Shown: one piece after another, positions 7,827-17,276 of the stretch
Layout: every line of letters begins with the position of its first letter
Numbering within the stretch: position 1 is the stretch's first letter
Assembly: GCF_016918015.1 (NCBI RefSeq)
Contig: NZ_JAERMK010000023.1
Location: forward strand, 1 to 64,000
Length of the DNA: 64,000 nt
From: Glycomyces sp. YM15
GTDB taxonomy: Bacteria > Actinomycetota > Actinomycetes > Mycobacteriales > Micromonosporaceae
Direction of reading: 5' to 3'
The notes under the pieces: model-generated
What the model saw: the letters and a program-made list of their open reading frames with translations, nothing else
The model's database searches: none
Told to the model about the DNA's origin: nothing
Program-made: the position numbers and the translations under genes

Positions 7827-7909
7827 TCTACAGTCCCATCAAGAAAAATGCTCGGAATTGTGATGCACCCCATGACCATCGGCGGCCCGTTTAGGGCTAT
7901 CCTGCGCTG

Positions 7910-8716
7910 ATGACCACGACCGAAGACAGTGCCGTCTCGTCGCCGCCCCGGGCCGCCATCAAGGCACGGAACCTGCGGATCGACGACTGGCGGCGGGGCC
8001 CGATCCTGACAGTTCTCGGCATCACCGTCTGGGTCGCGTACGCGACCTTCCGGGTCTTCTACCAGGGCGACTACTGGGTCGCGGATTACCACTACCTGAC
8101 GCCGTTCTACTCCCCGTGCGTCTCGGAGGGCTGCGTCCCCGAGTCCGCCCACTTCGGACGGTTCCTGCCGGACCACCCGCTGCTCCCGTACGCGGCCTTG
8201 AGCCTGCCGTTCCTGCTGGCGTTCCGGCTCACCTGCTACTACTACCGCAAGGCCTACTACCGCTCGTTCTGGCTCTCCCCGCCCGCGTGCGCCGTCCCCG
8301 ACGGGCACGCGAAGTACACCGGGGAGACCCGCTTCCCGCTGATCCTCCAGAACTTCCACCGGTACTTCTTCTACCTGGCCTTCGCGATCTCCCTGATCAA
8401 CACCTGGGACGCGGTCCTGGCCTTCCACTCCCCCGACGGCTTCGGCTTCGGCCTCGGGAACGTGGTGCTGTGGGCCAACGTGGTGCTGCTGTGGTGCTAC
8501 ACCCTCGGCTGCCACTCGTGCCGCCACGTGATGGGCGGTCGGATGAAGCACTTCTCGAAGCACCCGATCCGCTACCGCCTGTGGACGTTCTCGAGCGTGC
8601 TCAACGCCCGCCACATGATGTGGGCCTGGATCACCCTGGCGTCGCTGGCGCTCACGGACCTGTACGTCATGGCCGTAGCCGCCGGCTGGATCACCGACCT
8701 CCGCTTCGTCGGGTAA
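7910..8716 (+). CDS. sdhC: Succinate dehydrogenase membrane anchor, Rv0249c type
   Basis: 268 residues with five or so hydrophobic helices and several conserved His residues suited to haem ligation (NFHRYFFYLAF, LGCHSCRHVMGG, LNARHMMWAW). It corresponds to the single large membrane anchor of the actinobacterial Sdh1 complex, as in mycobacterial Rv0249c. It is the first gene of sdhCAB and passes electrons from the flavoprotein/iron-sulfur subunits to menaquinone. A TATCCT box at 7898-7903 sits six bases before the ATG and there is no Shine-Dalgarno site, so the operon mRNA is probably leaderless. Confidence 0.88.
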   Translation: MTTTEDSAVSSPPRAAIKARNLRIDDWRRGPILTVLGITVWVAYATFRVFYQGDYWVADYHYLTPFYSPCVSEGCVPESAHFGRFLPDHPLLPYAALSLPFLLAFRLTCYYYRKAYYRSFWLSPPACAVPDGHAKYTGETRFPLILQNFHRYFFYLAFAISLINTWDAVLAFHSPDGFGFGLGNVVLWANVVLLWCYTLGCHSCRHVMGGRMKHFSKHPIRYRLWTFSSVLNARHMMWAWITLASLALTDLYVMAVAAGWITDLRFVG

Positions 8717-8727
8717 GGGGAATGCGC

Positions 8728-10653
8728 ATGAGCGACAACGACATCAACGAGGTCGAGCACCTCGCCTGCGACGTCCTCGTGATCGGCGCGGGCGGTGCGG
8801 GCCTCCGGGCCGCCGTCGAGGCGCGGGTCGCCGGCAAGAGCGTCATCGTGATCTCGAAGTCCCTGTTCGGCAAGGCGCACACCGTCATGGCCGAGGGCGG
8901 CGCGGCCGCCGCGATGGGGAACGTCAACGCGAACGACAACTGGCAGGTCCACTTCCGCGACACGATGCGCGGCGGGAAGTTCCTCAACAACTACCGGATG
9001 GCCGAGCTGCACGCCCAGGAGGCGCCGGACCGGATCTGGGAGCTCGAGACCTACGGGGCCCTGTTCGACCGGACCGCCGACGGCAAGATCAGCCAGCGCA
9101 ACTTCGGCGGCCACGAGTACCCGCGCCTCGCGCACGTCGGCGACCGCACCGGGCTCGAGCTGATCCGCACCCTCCAGCAGAAGCTCGTCTCGCTCCAGCA
9201 GGACGACGAGGCGGCCGGCGAGGGCGAGGACAAGCTGCAGGTGATCGACGAGACGACGATCACCGAACTGTTCACCGACGGCGGGGCCGTCAAGGGCGCC
9301 TTCGGGTATCGGCGCGGCACGGGCCGGTTCATCGCGATCGCGGCGCCCGCGGTCGTGCTCGCGACGGGCGGCATCGGGCGCTCGTTCAAGGTCACGTCGA
9401 ACTCGTGGGAGTACACCGGTGACGGCCACGCGCTCGCGCTCCGGGCCGGCGCGAAGCTCATCAACATGGAGTTCATCCAGTTCCACCCGACCGGGATGGT
9501 CTGGCCCCCTTCGGTTCGCGGCATCCTCGTCACCGAGTCGGTGCGCGGCGACGGCGGGGTGCTGAAGAACGCCGACGGCAGACGGTTCATGTTCGACTAC
9601 ATCCCCGAGGTGTTCAAGGCGCAGTACGCCGACAACCCCGAGGAGGCCGACCGCTGGTACACCGACCCCGACAACAACCGCAGGCCCCCGGAGCTGCTGC
9701 CGCGCGACGAGGTCGCGCGGGCGATCAACTCGGAGGTCAAGGCGGGCAGGGGCTCCGAGCACGGCGGCGTGTACCTCGACATCGCCTCGCGGCGGGACCC
9801 CGAGACGATCCGCAAGAAGCTCCCGTCGATGTACCACCAGTTCAAGGAACTGGCCGATGTGGACATCACGGCGGAGCCCATGGAGGTGGGCCCGACCTGC
9901 CACTACATCATGGGCGGCATCGAGGTCGACGCCGACACGACCGCTTCGGCGGTCACGGGACTGTTCGCGGCCGGGGAGGTCTCGGGCGGGATGCACGGCT
10001 CGAACCGGCTCGGCGGGAACTCCCTTTCGGACCTGCTGGTGTTCGGCAAGCGCGCCGGCGAGCACGCCGCGGCGCACGCCGCCGCGTCGGCGTCGCCGAA
10101 GCTCACCGAGGCTGAGATCGCGGCGGCGGCAGAGGAGGCCTTGCGGCCCTTCGGGAACGACGGCGAGAACCCGTTCGCGCTCCAGAACGCGATGCAGGCG
10201 ATCAACGGCCGCCTCGTGGGGATCATCCGCCGCGCGGGCGAGCTCGAAGCGGCGCTGACCGAACTGGCGGCGCTCAAGGAGCGCATCGCGAACGTCAGCG
10301 CGAGCGGCGGCCGGGCCTACAACCCCGGCTGGCACTTGGCGCTCGACCTGCGGAACATGTACGTCTGCTCGGTCGCGACCGCGATGGCCGCGCTGGAGCG
10401 GGACGAGTCGCGCGGCGGGCACACCCGCGAGGACGCGCCGGGCATGAACCCGCAGTGGCGCAAGGTGAACCTGGTGGCCTCGCTCGACCGCGGCCCCGAC
10501 GGGGCCGAGGAGGTGCGGCTGGAGCGCCAGCCCGTGCCCGCCATGACGCCCGAGCTGCTGGGCCTGTTCGAGCAGACCGAGCTCTCCAAGTACATGACCC
10601 CCGAGGAGTACCGCTCCTCGAACGGCCCTGCAACGACAGCGGAGGAATCCTGA
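8728..10653 (+). CDS. sdhA: Succinate dehydrogenase flavoprotein subunit
   Basis: 641 residues from ATG 8728 (AAGGGG seven bases upstream; ATG 8722 is too close to that site). The FAD-binding GAGGAGLRAAVEA lies near the N-terminus, and AHTVMAEGG carries the His that normally binds FAD covalently. Substrate-site motifs HPTGM, EVGPTCHYIMGG and NRLGGNSLSDLLVFG are all present. It oxidises succinate to fumarate on the inner membrane face. The gene sits 11 bases after the membrane anchor and overlaps sdhB by one base (TGATG), so the two are translationally coupled. Confidence 0.96.
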   Translation: MSDNDINEVEHLACDVLVIGAGGAGLRAAVEARVAGKSVIVISKSLFGKAHTVMAEGGAAAAMGNVNANDNWQVHFRDTMRGGKFLNNYRMAELHAQEAPDRIWELETYGALFDRTADGKISQRNFGGHEYPRLAHVGDRTGLELIRTLQQKLVSLQQDDEAAGEGEDKLQVIDETTITELFTDGGAVKGAFGYRRGTGRFIAIAAPAVVLATGGIGRSFKVTSNSWEYTGDGHALALRAGAKLINMEFIQFHPTGMVWPPSVRGILVTESVRGDGGVLKNADGRRFMFDYIPEVFKAQYADNPEEADRWYTDPDNNRRPPELLPRDEVARAINSEVKAGRGSEHGGVYLDIASRRDPETIRKKLPSMYHQFKELADVDITAEPMEVGPTCHYIMGGIEVDADTTASAVTGLFAAGEVSGGMHGSNRLGGNSLSDLLVFGKRAGEHAAAHAAASASPKLTEAEIAAAAEEALRPFGNDGENPFALQNAMQAINGRLVGIIRRAGELEAALTELAALKERIANVSASGGRAYNPGWHLALDLRNMYVCSVATAMAALERDESRGGHTREDAPGMNPQWRKVNLVASLDRGPDGAEEVRLERQPVPAMTPELLGLFEQTELSKYMTPEEYRSSNGPATTAEES

Positions 10654-11405
10654 TGGGCGAGAGGAACTTCCGGGTATGGCGGGGTGACGCCGACGGCGGC
10701 GACTTCGCCGAGTTCGACGTCGAGGTGAACGAGGGCGAGGTGATCCTCGACGTGGTGCACCGCATCCAGGCCGAGCAGGCGCCCGACCTGGCGGTGCGGT
10801 GGAACTGCAAGGCGGGCAAGTGCGGTTCGTGCTCGGCCGAGGTGAACGGGATGCCGCGGCTGATGTGCATGACCCGCATGAACCTCTTCGAGGAGGGCGA
10901 GACGGTCACGATCACGCCGCTGCGGACGTTCCCCGTGGTGCGCGACCTCGTCACCGACGTGTCCTTCAACTACGAGAAGGCGCGGCACATGCCGGCGTTC
11001 GCGCCGCCGGAGGACCTGAAGCCGGGCGAGTACCGGATGCAGCAGGTCGACGTGGAGCGCAGCCAGGAGTTCCGCAAGTGCATCGAGTGCTTCCTGTGCC
11101 AGAACACCTGCCATGTGGTGCGCGACCACGAGGAGAACAAGCCGCCGTTCTCGGGCCCGCGCCTGTTCATCCGGGCCGCCGAGCTCGACATGCACCCGCT
11201 CGACGCTCGCTCGGACCGCCGCGAGCAGGCCCAGGACGACCAGGGCCTCGGCTACTGCAACATCACCAAGTGCTGCACCGAGGTGTGCCCGGAGCACATC
11301 AAGATCACCGACAACGCGATCATCCCGATGAAGGAGCGCGTCGCCGGGGACCGCTACGACCCGCTGGTGTGGCTGGGCCGCAAGATCTTCCGCCGCGCCG
11401 ATTGA
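10653..11405 (+). CDS. sdhB: Succinate dehydrogenase iron-sulfur subunit
   Basis: 250 residues. The N-terminal ferredoxin domain has WNCKAGKCGSCS plus a later Cys in RLMCMTRM for the [2Fe-2S] cluster. The C-terminal domain has CIECFLCQNTC and KCCTEVCPEHI for the two remaining clusters. It relays electrons from FAD to the quinone site. A GGAGGAA Shine-Dalgarno site at 10641 precedes the ATG, which overlaps the sdhA stop. The stop codon lies inside a 30-base element that recurs twice downstream of 13711, and a hairpin follows at 11555-11591. Confidence 0.96.
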   Translation: MGERNFRVWRGDADGGDFAEFDVEVNEGEVILDVVHRIQAEQAPDLAVRWNCKAGKCGSCSAEVNGMPRLMCMTRMNLFEEGETVTITPLRTFPVVRDLVTDVSFNYEKARHMPAFAPPEDLKPGEYRMQQVDVERSQEFRKCIECFLCQNTCHVVRDHEENKPPFSGPRLFIRAAELDMHPLDARSDRREQAQDDQGLGYCNITKCCTEVCPEHIKITDNAIIPMKERVAGDRYDPLVWLGRKIFRRAD

Positions 11406-11430
11406 TGGCTCGCAAGCCTCGCCGAGAGTG
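11401..11430. repeat. 30-base gene-end element, copy 1
   Basis: The element reads ATTGATGGCTCGCAAG then CCTCGCCGAGAGTG and contains the sdhB stop codon at its fifth base. It matches copy 2 (13711-13740) at 26 of 30 positions by eye. Confidence 0.6.
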
Positions 11431-11554
11431 ACGAGACCGCGACGCCCGAACAGGCCCGACCTCGGGCACCCGTGTCAGGGTTGTCGTCGGGGGCGCTGCG
11501 AATGTCCGATTTGCAGGCGAGCACCGGGCTCAACCGTGTTCACGTTCACGACGG

Positions 11555-11591
11555 ACGGGGCGGACCACCGCATTGCGATGGTCCGCCCCGT
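11555..11591. terminator. Hairpin between sdhB and ohr
   Basis: ACGGGGCGGACCA (11555-11567) pairs perfectly with TGGTCCGCCCCGT (11579-11591), loop 11 bases. It lies between the convergent sdhCAB and ohr units and can serve both. Confidence 0.8.
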
Positions 11592-11603
11592 CGTCCGTTC
11601 TCG

Positions 11604-12038
11604 CTACTCGCCCGCCGCGTGCACGAGGTCGATCTCGACCTCGATGTTGCCGCGCGTCGCGTTCGAGTACGGGCAGTACTCGTGCGCCTTGGTGACGAGG
11701 CCTTCCGCGACCGAGCGGGGTGCGCCCGGGATCGAGACCTCGAGGACCGCGTTCAGGCCGAAGCCGTCGCCGCCGTCGAGCTTGCCGATGCCGACGCTGG
11801 CTTCGACGCTCGAGGCGCCGAGGTCCACTTTCGCCTGGCGGGCGATGCTCTGGAGTGCGGAGTGGAAACAGGCCGCGTAACCGGCGGCGAAGAGCAGTTC
11901 CGGGTTGGGGGCGCCGCCGGGGCCGCCGAGTTCGGGGGGCATCCGGACGTCGAAGTCGATGAGGCCGTCGTCGCCGGTGACATGGCCGTTGCGGCCGTCG
12001 CCGGTCGAGACGGCGTGAGCAGTGTAAAGCGCCTTCAT
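11604..12038 (-). CDS. ohr: Organic hydroperoxide resistance protein Ohr (OsmC family)
   Basis: 144 residues from ATG 12038. The two reactive cysteines are in FAAGYAACFHSAL and HEYCPYSNATRGN, the standard Ohr pair. The N-terminal strand MKALYTAHAVSTGDGRNGHV is typical. Ohr reduces organic and fatty-acid hydroperoxides in the cytoplasm using lipoyl-type thiols. It follows ohrR by 28 bases on the same strand, so the pair forms an operon repressed by OhrR and induced by organic peroxides. Confidence 0.94.
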   Translation of the reverse strand: MKALYTAHAVSTGDGRNGHVTGDDGLIDFDVRMPPELGGPGGAPNPELLFAAGYAACFHSALQSIARQAKVDLGASSVEASVGIGKLDGGDGFGLNAVLEVSIPGAPRSVAEGLVTKAHEYCPYSNATRGNIEVEIDLVHAAGE

Positions 12039-12066
12039 GGGGTCTCCTTCTTCTCTGCGGTCGCCG

Positions 12067-12510
12067 CTATTCGGCGGCGCGGTGTTCACGGAGCGATGCG
12101 GTGAATTCGTTGAGCTTGTCGCGCAAGGCGTACAGCTCCTCGTGGGGCATGTCGGTGGACGAGCCGACGGTCTTGGCGATCTCGCAGCCCTCGCGCTCGA
12201 GACCGGCCCCGGCCTCGGTGAGGTGCACGGTGACCCGCCGCTCGTCTTCGGACTCGCGGCGGCGCTCGACGAGCCCGGCGGCCTCGAGTCGCTTGAGCAG
12301 CGGCGAGACGGTGCCGGAGTCGAGCTGGAGCGCGTCGCCGAGGGCGGTGACGGTGAGGCCGTCGTTCTCCCACAGCGCCATGAGGACCAGGTACTGCGGG
12401 TACGTGATCCCGAGCCGGTCGAGCATCGGCCGATAGAGGCCGATGACCGCCCGCGAGGCGGTGTACAGCGCGAAGCAGGCCTGCTCGCGGAGCCGTGGTG
12501 TCGCGTCCAT
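12067..12510 (-). CDS. ohrR: MarR-family organic peroxide sensor OhrR
   Basis: 147 residues from ATG 12510. The N-terminal REQACFALYTASRA holds the single reactive Cys of OhrR repressors, and the winged helix (LTVTALGDALQLDSGTVSPLLKRLE) and wing (ESEDERRVTVHLTEAG) follow. Oxidation of the Cys by organic hydroperoxide releases DNA. The operator is visible at 12526-12546 directly upstream. The gene reads into ohr. Confidence 0.94.
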   Translation of the reverse strand: MDATPRLREQACFALYTASRAVIGLYRPMLDRLGITYPQYLVLMALWENDGLTVTALGDALQLDSGTVSPLLKRLEAAGLVERRRESEDERRVTVHLTEAGAGLEREGCEIAKTVGSSTDMPHEELYALRDKLNEFTASLREHRAAE

Positions 12511-12525
12511 GCGGTTGAAACTAGC

Positions 12526-12546
12526 GCACAACTAAGTTGTGCACAA
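12526..12546. promoter_or_regulatory. OhrR operator
   Basis: GCACAACT-A-AGTTGTGC is a perfect 17-base palindrome (12526-12542), overlapped by a second palindrome TTGTGCACAA (12537-12546). It is 15 bases upstream of the ohrR ATG, where a bound repressor would block the ohrR-ohr promoter. Confidence 0.8.
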
Positions 12547-12590
12547 CCTATATGTGATCCAGCGATCAGATCGGATCGCCGTCGCGGGCG

Positions 12591-13163
12591 TCAGCCGAAG
12601 CGCACGTGCTTCGCGATCTCCCGCAGGGCGCCTTCGGGGTCCGCCGCCACCGAGGGCGGGAAGTTCCCGGCCATGAGCAGCCCCGCGAAGCCGTGCACGA
12701 GCGACCACGCGCCCAGCGCGTTCGCGTTGAACTCGGGCATCTCGCCGCCGGGGCCGGGCTTCGGCTCCCCCGATCCGCGGATGAGCGCGGCGCGCGAGCG
12801 GGCCTCGGCGCGGGCGAGGTCGGGGTCGTCTTCATGCAGCAGTTCGGGTCGGAACATCGTCTCGAAGTACGCCTTGTTGTCGATGGCGAAGCGCACGTAG
12901 GCGATCCCGACTTCGATGAAGTCGCCGGTCGCCTCCCACGCCCTGTCCAGTGCGTCCGCGAAGCGGTCGTAGCCCTCGGCGGCGACGGCGGTCAGGAGCC
13001 CGGCCTTGTCGCCGAAGTGGTGGGCCGGAGCGGCGTGCGAGACGCCCGCCCCCTTGGCGACGGCCCGCAGGCTCAGGGCGCTGGGGCCGCTTTCGGCGAT
13101 GGCCTCGACGGCCGCGTCGATGAGCGCGCGGCGCAGGTCGCCGTGGTGGTAGCGATCGGTCAC
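12591..13163 (-). CDS. TetR-family transcriptional regulator
   Basis: 190 residues from GTG 13163 (GTG 13172 is an alternative). The DNA-binding region YHHGDLRRALIDAAVEAI ... LSLRAVAKGAGVSHAAPAHHF is a classic TetR N-terminus of the YxHGDLR subgroup with a TetR_C_33-like ligand domain after it. The gene is divergent from a small membrane protein, and two TTGAC-N3-GTCAA operators lie in the gap. It probably represses itself and the membrane protein. The ligand is unknown. Confidence 0.9.
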   Translation of the reverse strand: MTDRYHHGDLRRALIDAAVEAIAESGPSALSLRAVAKGAGVSHAAPAHHFGDKAGLLTAVAAEGYDRFADALDRAWEATGDFIEVGIAYVRFAIDNKAYFETMFRPELLHEDDPDLARAEARSRAALIRGSGEPKPGPGGEMPEFNANALGAWSLVHGFAGLLMAGNFPPSVAADPEGALREIAKHVRFG

Positions 13164-13185
13164 AAGAGCCACTGTAGCGCGTATC

Positions 13186-13240
13186 TTGACAGTGTCAAAT
13201 ACCACTCGACCGATCGAGGCGCATAACTTGACACTGTCAA
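13186..13240. promoter_or_regulatory. Two 13-base TetR operators in a divergent promoter
   Basis: TTGACAGTGTCAA (13186-13198) and TTGACACTGTCAA (13228-13240) share TTGAC-N3-GTCAA symmetry. Their starts are 42 bases apart, about four helical turns, placing them on the same DNA face and in front of each divergent gene. Confidence 0.8.
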
Positions 13241-13292
13241 GACTGCCGCGTACGTTGGGTTTCCAAGCCACTCACGATTGGATGCCCCCCTG

Positions 13293-13715
13293 ATGTTCGA
13301 GTCCACTCTCGCCCTGAGCGACGCCTCCCGCATCATCGCCGGAATCGGTCTGCTCACCATCGTCACCATCGAGTTCGGCGGCACCTTCCTGCTGAAGATC
13401 GCCAGCGGCAAGGTCCCGTTCACCGAGTTCCAGAAGTCCTTCTCAAGAGCCGGGCACGCCCACGCCGGCGTCCTGGTCATCCTCAGCCTCGTCAGCCTGA
13501 TCCTCGCCGACGCGACGGGCCTCGAAGGACTCTGGGGCTGGGTCGCCCGCATCGCGATCCCGGCGGCCGCCGTCCTCATGTCCGGCGGGTTCTTCGCCAC
13601 GATGGCGGGCCCGGGCCGCACCGCGCCCAATCGGCTCATCGCGATCGTCTACGCCGGCGCCGCGAGCCTCGCGCTCGGCGTCGTGACCCTCGGGATCGGC
13701 CTCCTTGCCAATTGA
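13293..13715 (+). CDS. Four-helix membrane protein under TetR control
   Basis: 140 residues from ATG 13293. Four hydrophobic helices lie at about residues 12-32, 53-73, 80-102 and 112-135. A charged loop AGHAHAGVL between helices 1 and 2 contains His residues that could bind metal or haem. I recognise no named family. The TetR gene and paired operators upstream suggest an inducible membrane function. The stop codon lies in copy 2 of a 30-base element. Confidence 0.7.
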   Translation: MFESTLALSDASRIIAGIGLLTIVTIEFGGTFLLKIASGKVPFTEFQKSFSRAGHAHAGVLVILSLVSLILADATGLEGLWGWVARIAIPAAAVLMSGGFFATMAGPGRTAPNRLIAIVYAGAASLALGVVTLGIGLLAN

Positions 13716-13740
13716 CGGCTCACAAGCGTCGCCGAAAGTG
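13711..13740. repeat. 30-base gene-end element, copy 2
   Basis: Contains the stop codon of the TetR-controlled membrane protein gene near its fifth base, exactly as copy 1 contains the sdhB stop. Core ATTGACGGCTCACAAGCG. Confidence 0.6.
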
Positions 13741-13743
13741 CCA

Positions 13744-13773
13744 ATTGACGGCCCGCAAACGTCGCCGAAAGCG
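13744..13773. repeat. 30-base gene-end element, copy 3
   Basis: Direct tandem copy of the preceding element with a period of 33 bases and 26 of 30 matching positions by eye. Core ATTGACGGCCCGCAAACG. Confidence 0.6.
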
Positions 13774-13840
13774 CAGCCTGACCCACATCACCTGGTCGCG
13801 CCGTGTCGTCACGGCGCGGCCCCGCCTAGACTTGACCCTC

Positions 13841-14914
<1,074 letters not shown>

Positions 14915-15008
14915 GAGACGGCCGAGGGCTGAGGCCCGCGCCCAACGCGGCCCCTTCCCTCAGCTCTTCCTGACTCATGCCTTCGCGTCAGGTGCTTTAC
15001 TTGGCGAT

Positions 15009-15413
15009 ATGACCGAACGCGATGACTTCCTCACATGGGTGAACACTGCGGTCAGAGAAGCGGAGACCGCGCTCCATGAAGGCGACGCCACTGCGCGGCG
15101 TGGGATCTGGTCCCGCAAGAACCCGGTCACCGTCTTCGGTGCCTGGAAGAGCGCGGTCGGGACAGCCGAGACCGACGAGCTCTTCACCTACCTGGAACAG
15201 CGTTTCTCCGGCTGCACGTCCCACATCTACGAGATCGTGGCCGCCGACGTCATCGGCGACATGGCGTACACGGTCGGCTTCGAGCACACGCAGACCACCT
15301 TGGACGGCACCGACCGCACCTACACCCTGCGCGTGACGCAGGTCTACCGGCGCGAGGCGGGCGAGTGGAAGGTCGTCCATCGACACGGCGACACGCCGCC
15401 TGACCACGCCTAG
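15009..15413 (+). CDS. NTF2-like / SnoaL-fold protein
   Basis: 134 residues from ATG 15009. It starts with a long amphipathic helix (FLTWVNTAVREAETALHEGD) and ends with strands such as YTLRVTQVYRREAGEWKVVHRH, the usual close of DUF4440/SnoaL_3 NTF2-like domains. These form dimers with a cone-shaped pocket and have many roles; no catalytic residues point to one reaction. The gene stands alone between ychF and a hairpin at 15506. Confidence 0.8.
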   Translation: MTERDDFLTWVNTAVREAETALHEGDATARRGIWSRKNPVTVFGAWKSAVGTAETDELFTYLEQRFSGCTSHIYEIVAADVIGDMAYTVGFEHTQTTLDGTDRTYTLRVTQVYRREAGEWKVVHRHGDTPPDHA

Positions 15414-15505
15414 CGAATGCGAAAGGCCGAAAGCGCCGTCGCGACGGCGACCTGGTCGAGACGCGCGGCGATGCCCAAGCGCGGCAGCGCCTCAGCCCCG
15501 CAACG

Positions 15506-15531
15506 CCCGGCCCTCCCCGGTGATGGCCGGG
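15506..15531. terminator. Hairpin after the NTF2-like gene
   Basis: CCCGGCC (15506-15512) pairs with GGCCGGG (15525-15531) and is followed by TTTAAA. It is a moderate rho-independent-like terminator. Confidence 0.55.
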
Positions 15532-15613
15532 TTTAAACACGCCTTTCCTTGAGCACTATGGAATCCGACGCCGCGACGCGCGGTCGCGGCGTCGTCGATT
15601 TCGGAGGTGGGCC

Positions 15614-16411
15614 ATGCAGCGTGAGCCGAGACAGCGGGAGGTCGCGGTCGTGACCGGCGGCGGGCAGGGCGTCGGCAGGGCGATCGTCGAACGGCTCCTC
15701 GCCGAGGGCCGCGCGGTGGTCGTCGTGGAACTGCACGACGAGCGGCTCGAATGGCTCGACGAGGCCATCGGTGAGAGCCGGGCCTGGGTGGTCGTGGGCG
15801 ACGCGGGCGAGGACGCGGTCGCCGCTCGCGCCGTCGCGGCCGCCGAATCGCTCGGCGCGCTCACCGGCTGGGTCAACAACGCGGCGGTGTTCCGCGACGC
15901 CTGGCTTCATGAGGCGGGCGGCGCGGCCGTCGCGGAGCTGATCCGGCGGAACCTCCAGCCGTGCCTGGCGGGGGCCGCCGCCGCGGTGGCCGCGTTCCGG
16001 GTCCAGGGCGTCCCCGGGAGCATCGTCAACGTCTCGTCCCATCAAGCGCAGCGGGCCGTGCGGGGCGCCTTGCCGTACGCGACCGCCAAGGCCGCGATCG
16101 AGGGCCTCACGCGAGCGCTCGCGGTCGATTACGGCCCTTGGGAGGTGCGGGTGAACGCGCTCGCCCTCGGGTCGGTGGCGACCGAGCGGCTGCGTTCCCT
16201 CGAGGACTCCGGCGCGGCCGCGTACGCGCGCGTGGAGGCGGCGATGCGGAAGCTGCATCCGCTCGGCAGGGCGGGAGAGGCTGCCGAGGTCGCGGAGGCG
16301 GTCGCGTTCCTGCTCTCGGCGAAGGCCTCGTTCATCAGCGGCGCGGTACTGCCGGTCGACGGCGCCCGAGCGGCCCAGGGCCACGATCCCGAGGCCGAGA
16401 TGCCGGCCTGA
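15614..16411 (+). CDS. Short-chain dehydrogenase/reductase
   Basis: 265 residues. The nucleotide-binding TGGGQGVGRAI is near residue 14, NNAA near residue 90, the catalytic Ser in VNVSSHQAQ, and the YATAK Tyr/Lys pair near residue 155. The C-terminal FLLSAKASFISGAVLPVDG is typical of classical SDRs of the FabG-like group. Substrate cannot be told. CGGAGGTGG just upstream is a strong Shine-Dalgarno site. No pathway partner is adjacent. Confidence 0.92.
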   Translation: MQREPRQREVAVVTGGGQGVGRAIVERLLAEGRAVVVVELHDERLEWLDEAIGESRAWVVVGDAGEDAVAARAVAAAESLGALTGWVNNAAVFRDAWLHEAGGAAVAELIRRNLQPCLAGAAAAVAAFRVQGVPGSIVNVSSHQAQRAVRGALPYATAKAAIEGLTRALAVDYGPWEVRVNALALGSVATERLRSLEDSGAAAYARVEAAMRKLHPLGRAGEAAEVAEAVAFLLSAKASFISGAVLPVDGARAAQGHDPEAEMPA

Positions 16412-16483
16412 CGCGCTCCGGACATGGCTGCGGCGGACCGGCGGGGAGGTGGGGTCCCCGGCGATCCGCCGTGCGGGTTCGCG

Positions 16484-16843
16484 CTATTCGCTTCGTCGGA
16501 GCCAGCGGAAGCGGCCCTTGGAGAGGCTCGGGTCCTCTTGGGCGGCGAGGTCGCCGGCGATGGTGATGTAAGCGGTCTCGACCCGGCCCGCGAAGGTCAC
16601 GTCGGTGAGACTGAATCCGCCTTCACTGGCGAGCACGATGAGCGTGGCTTCGTCGGTGCGCGACACGTCCGGTCTGACGCCGAGCGTGTCAGCGAAGATC
16701 TTGATGTGTTCGGCGAGCTCCGCGTGCTGGGAATCGTCGAGCGGCAGCGACCGCGAGAGGCGGCCGTCGTCATCCGCTACCCAACCGTTGAGCTCCCTCA
16801 GTGCATCCAGCAGCACGTTGTCGTCTTGCTCCGTTCTCCTCAT
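16484..16843 (-). CDS. Pterin-4a-carbinolamine dehydratase-like protein
   Basis: 119 residues from ATG 16843. The pattern LLDALRELNGWVADDDGRLSRSLPL ... AELAEHIKIFADTLGVRPDVSRTDEATLIVLAS follows the PCD fold (helix, paired strands, helix, strand). The catalytic HHP motif is replaced by RPD, so enzymatic dehydratase activity is doubtful. Related PCD-like domains serve as binding or dimerisation modules. The longer open frame upstream has poor coding character and lacks a Shine-Dalgarno site. Confidence 0.6.
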   Translation of the reverse strand: MRRTEQDDNVLLDALRELNGWVADDDGRLSRSLPLDDSQHAELAEHIKIFADTLGVRPDVSRTDEATLIVLASEGGFSLTDVTFAGRVETAYITIAGDLAAQEDPSLSKGRFRWLRRSE

Positions 16844-17276
16844 GGCACCATCGCCATTCGTCGTGGCTTTCTGACTGCCGCGACCGGCATAGCGGTGCCC
16901 TGCCTGAGCAGGGCTGCGACCGATCAGTAAGGTGGTCTGATTCGCTCCGACGGACACGCGGACTTCGTGTCTGAATTGTCGCCGGATCTTTATCGTTTCT
17001 GAACCGAGTCTTGCGCGTCTCCCAGTTTCTGTCCAGACCGGCAAATGGGATTAATCGGTAATATCGGGTTACATGGGACGGTTCTTGTCTGGTTTTGTGC
17101 TGGTGGACACGATTCCTGACCGTTGGATCTACGCCACATCATCCGAACGTATGAACAACAGATTGCTCAATAGCGATCACAGGACGTGATCTGACGCGCG
17201 AAAGATAACGAAACGCCCTCAAACCGGCAACAGCGGCGAAGCCTGAACGACACGCCGCCACCGATAAGCTCTTGCG
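16844..17276. other. 433-base AT-richer spacer
   Basis: No plausible reading frame in either direction. The only signals are the start regions of the flanking genes, including TAAGCT at 17265-17270, six bases before the NUDIX start. The stretch from about 16960 to 17200 is clearly lower in GC than its surroundings. Confidence 0.5.

Noticed and set aside
8116-8727. Long in-frame extension upstream of sdhA
   Set aside because: It lies entirely within sdhC in another frame and has no ribosome-binding site, while ATG 8728 has AAGGGG and gives a standard SdhA N-terminus.
8572-10422. 616-codon open frame opposite sdhA
   Set aside because: It is the antisense shadow of a clearly coding, motif-complete sdhA in GC-rich DNA. 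It has no start signal and a composition dominated by Arg, Val and Asp.
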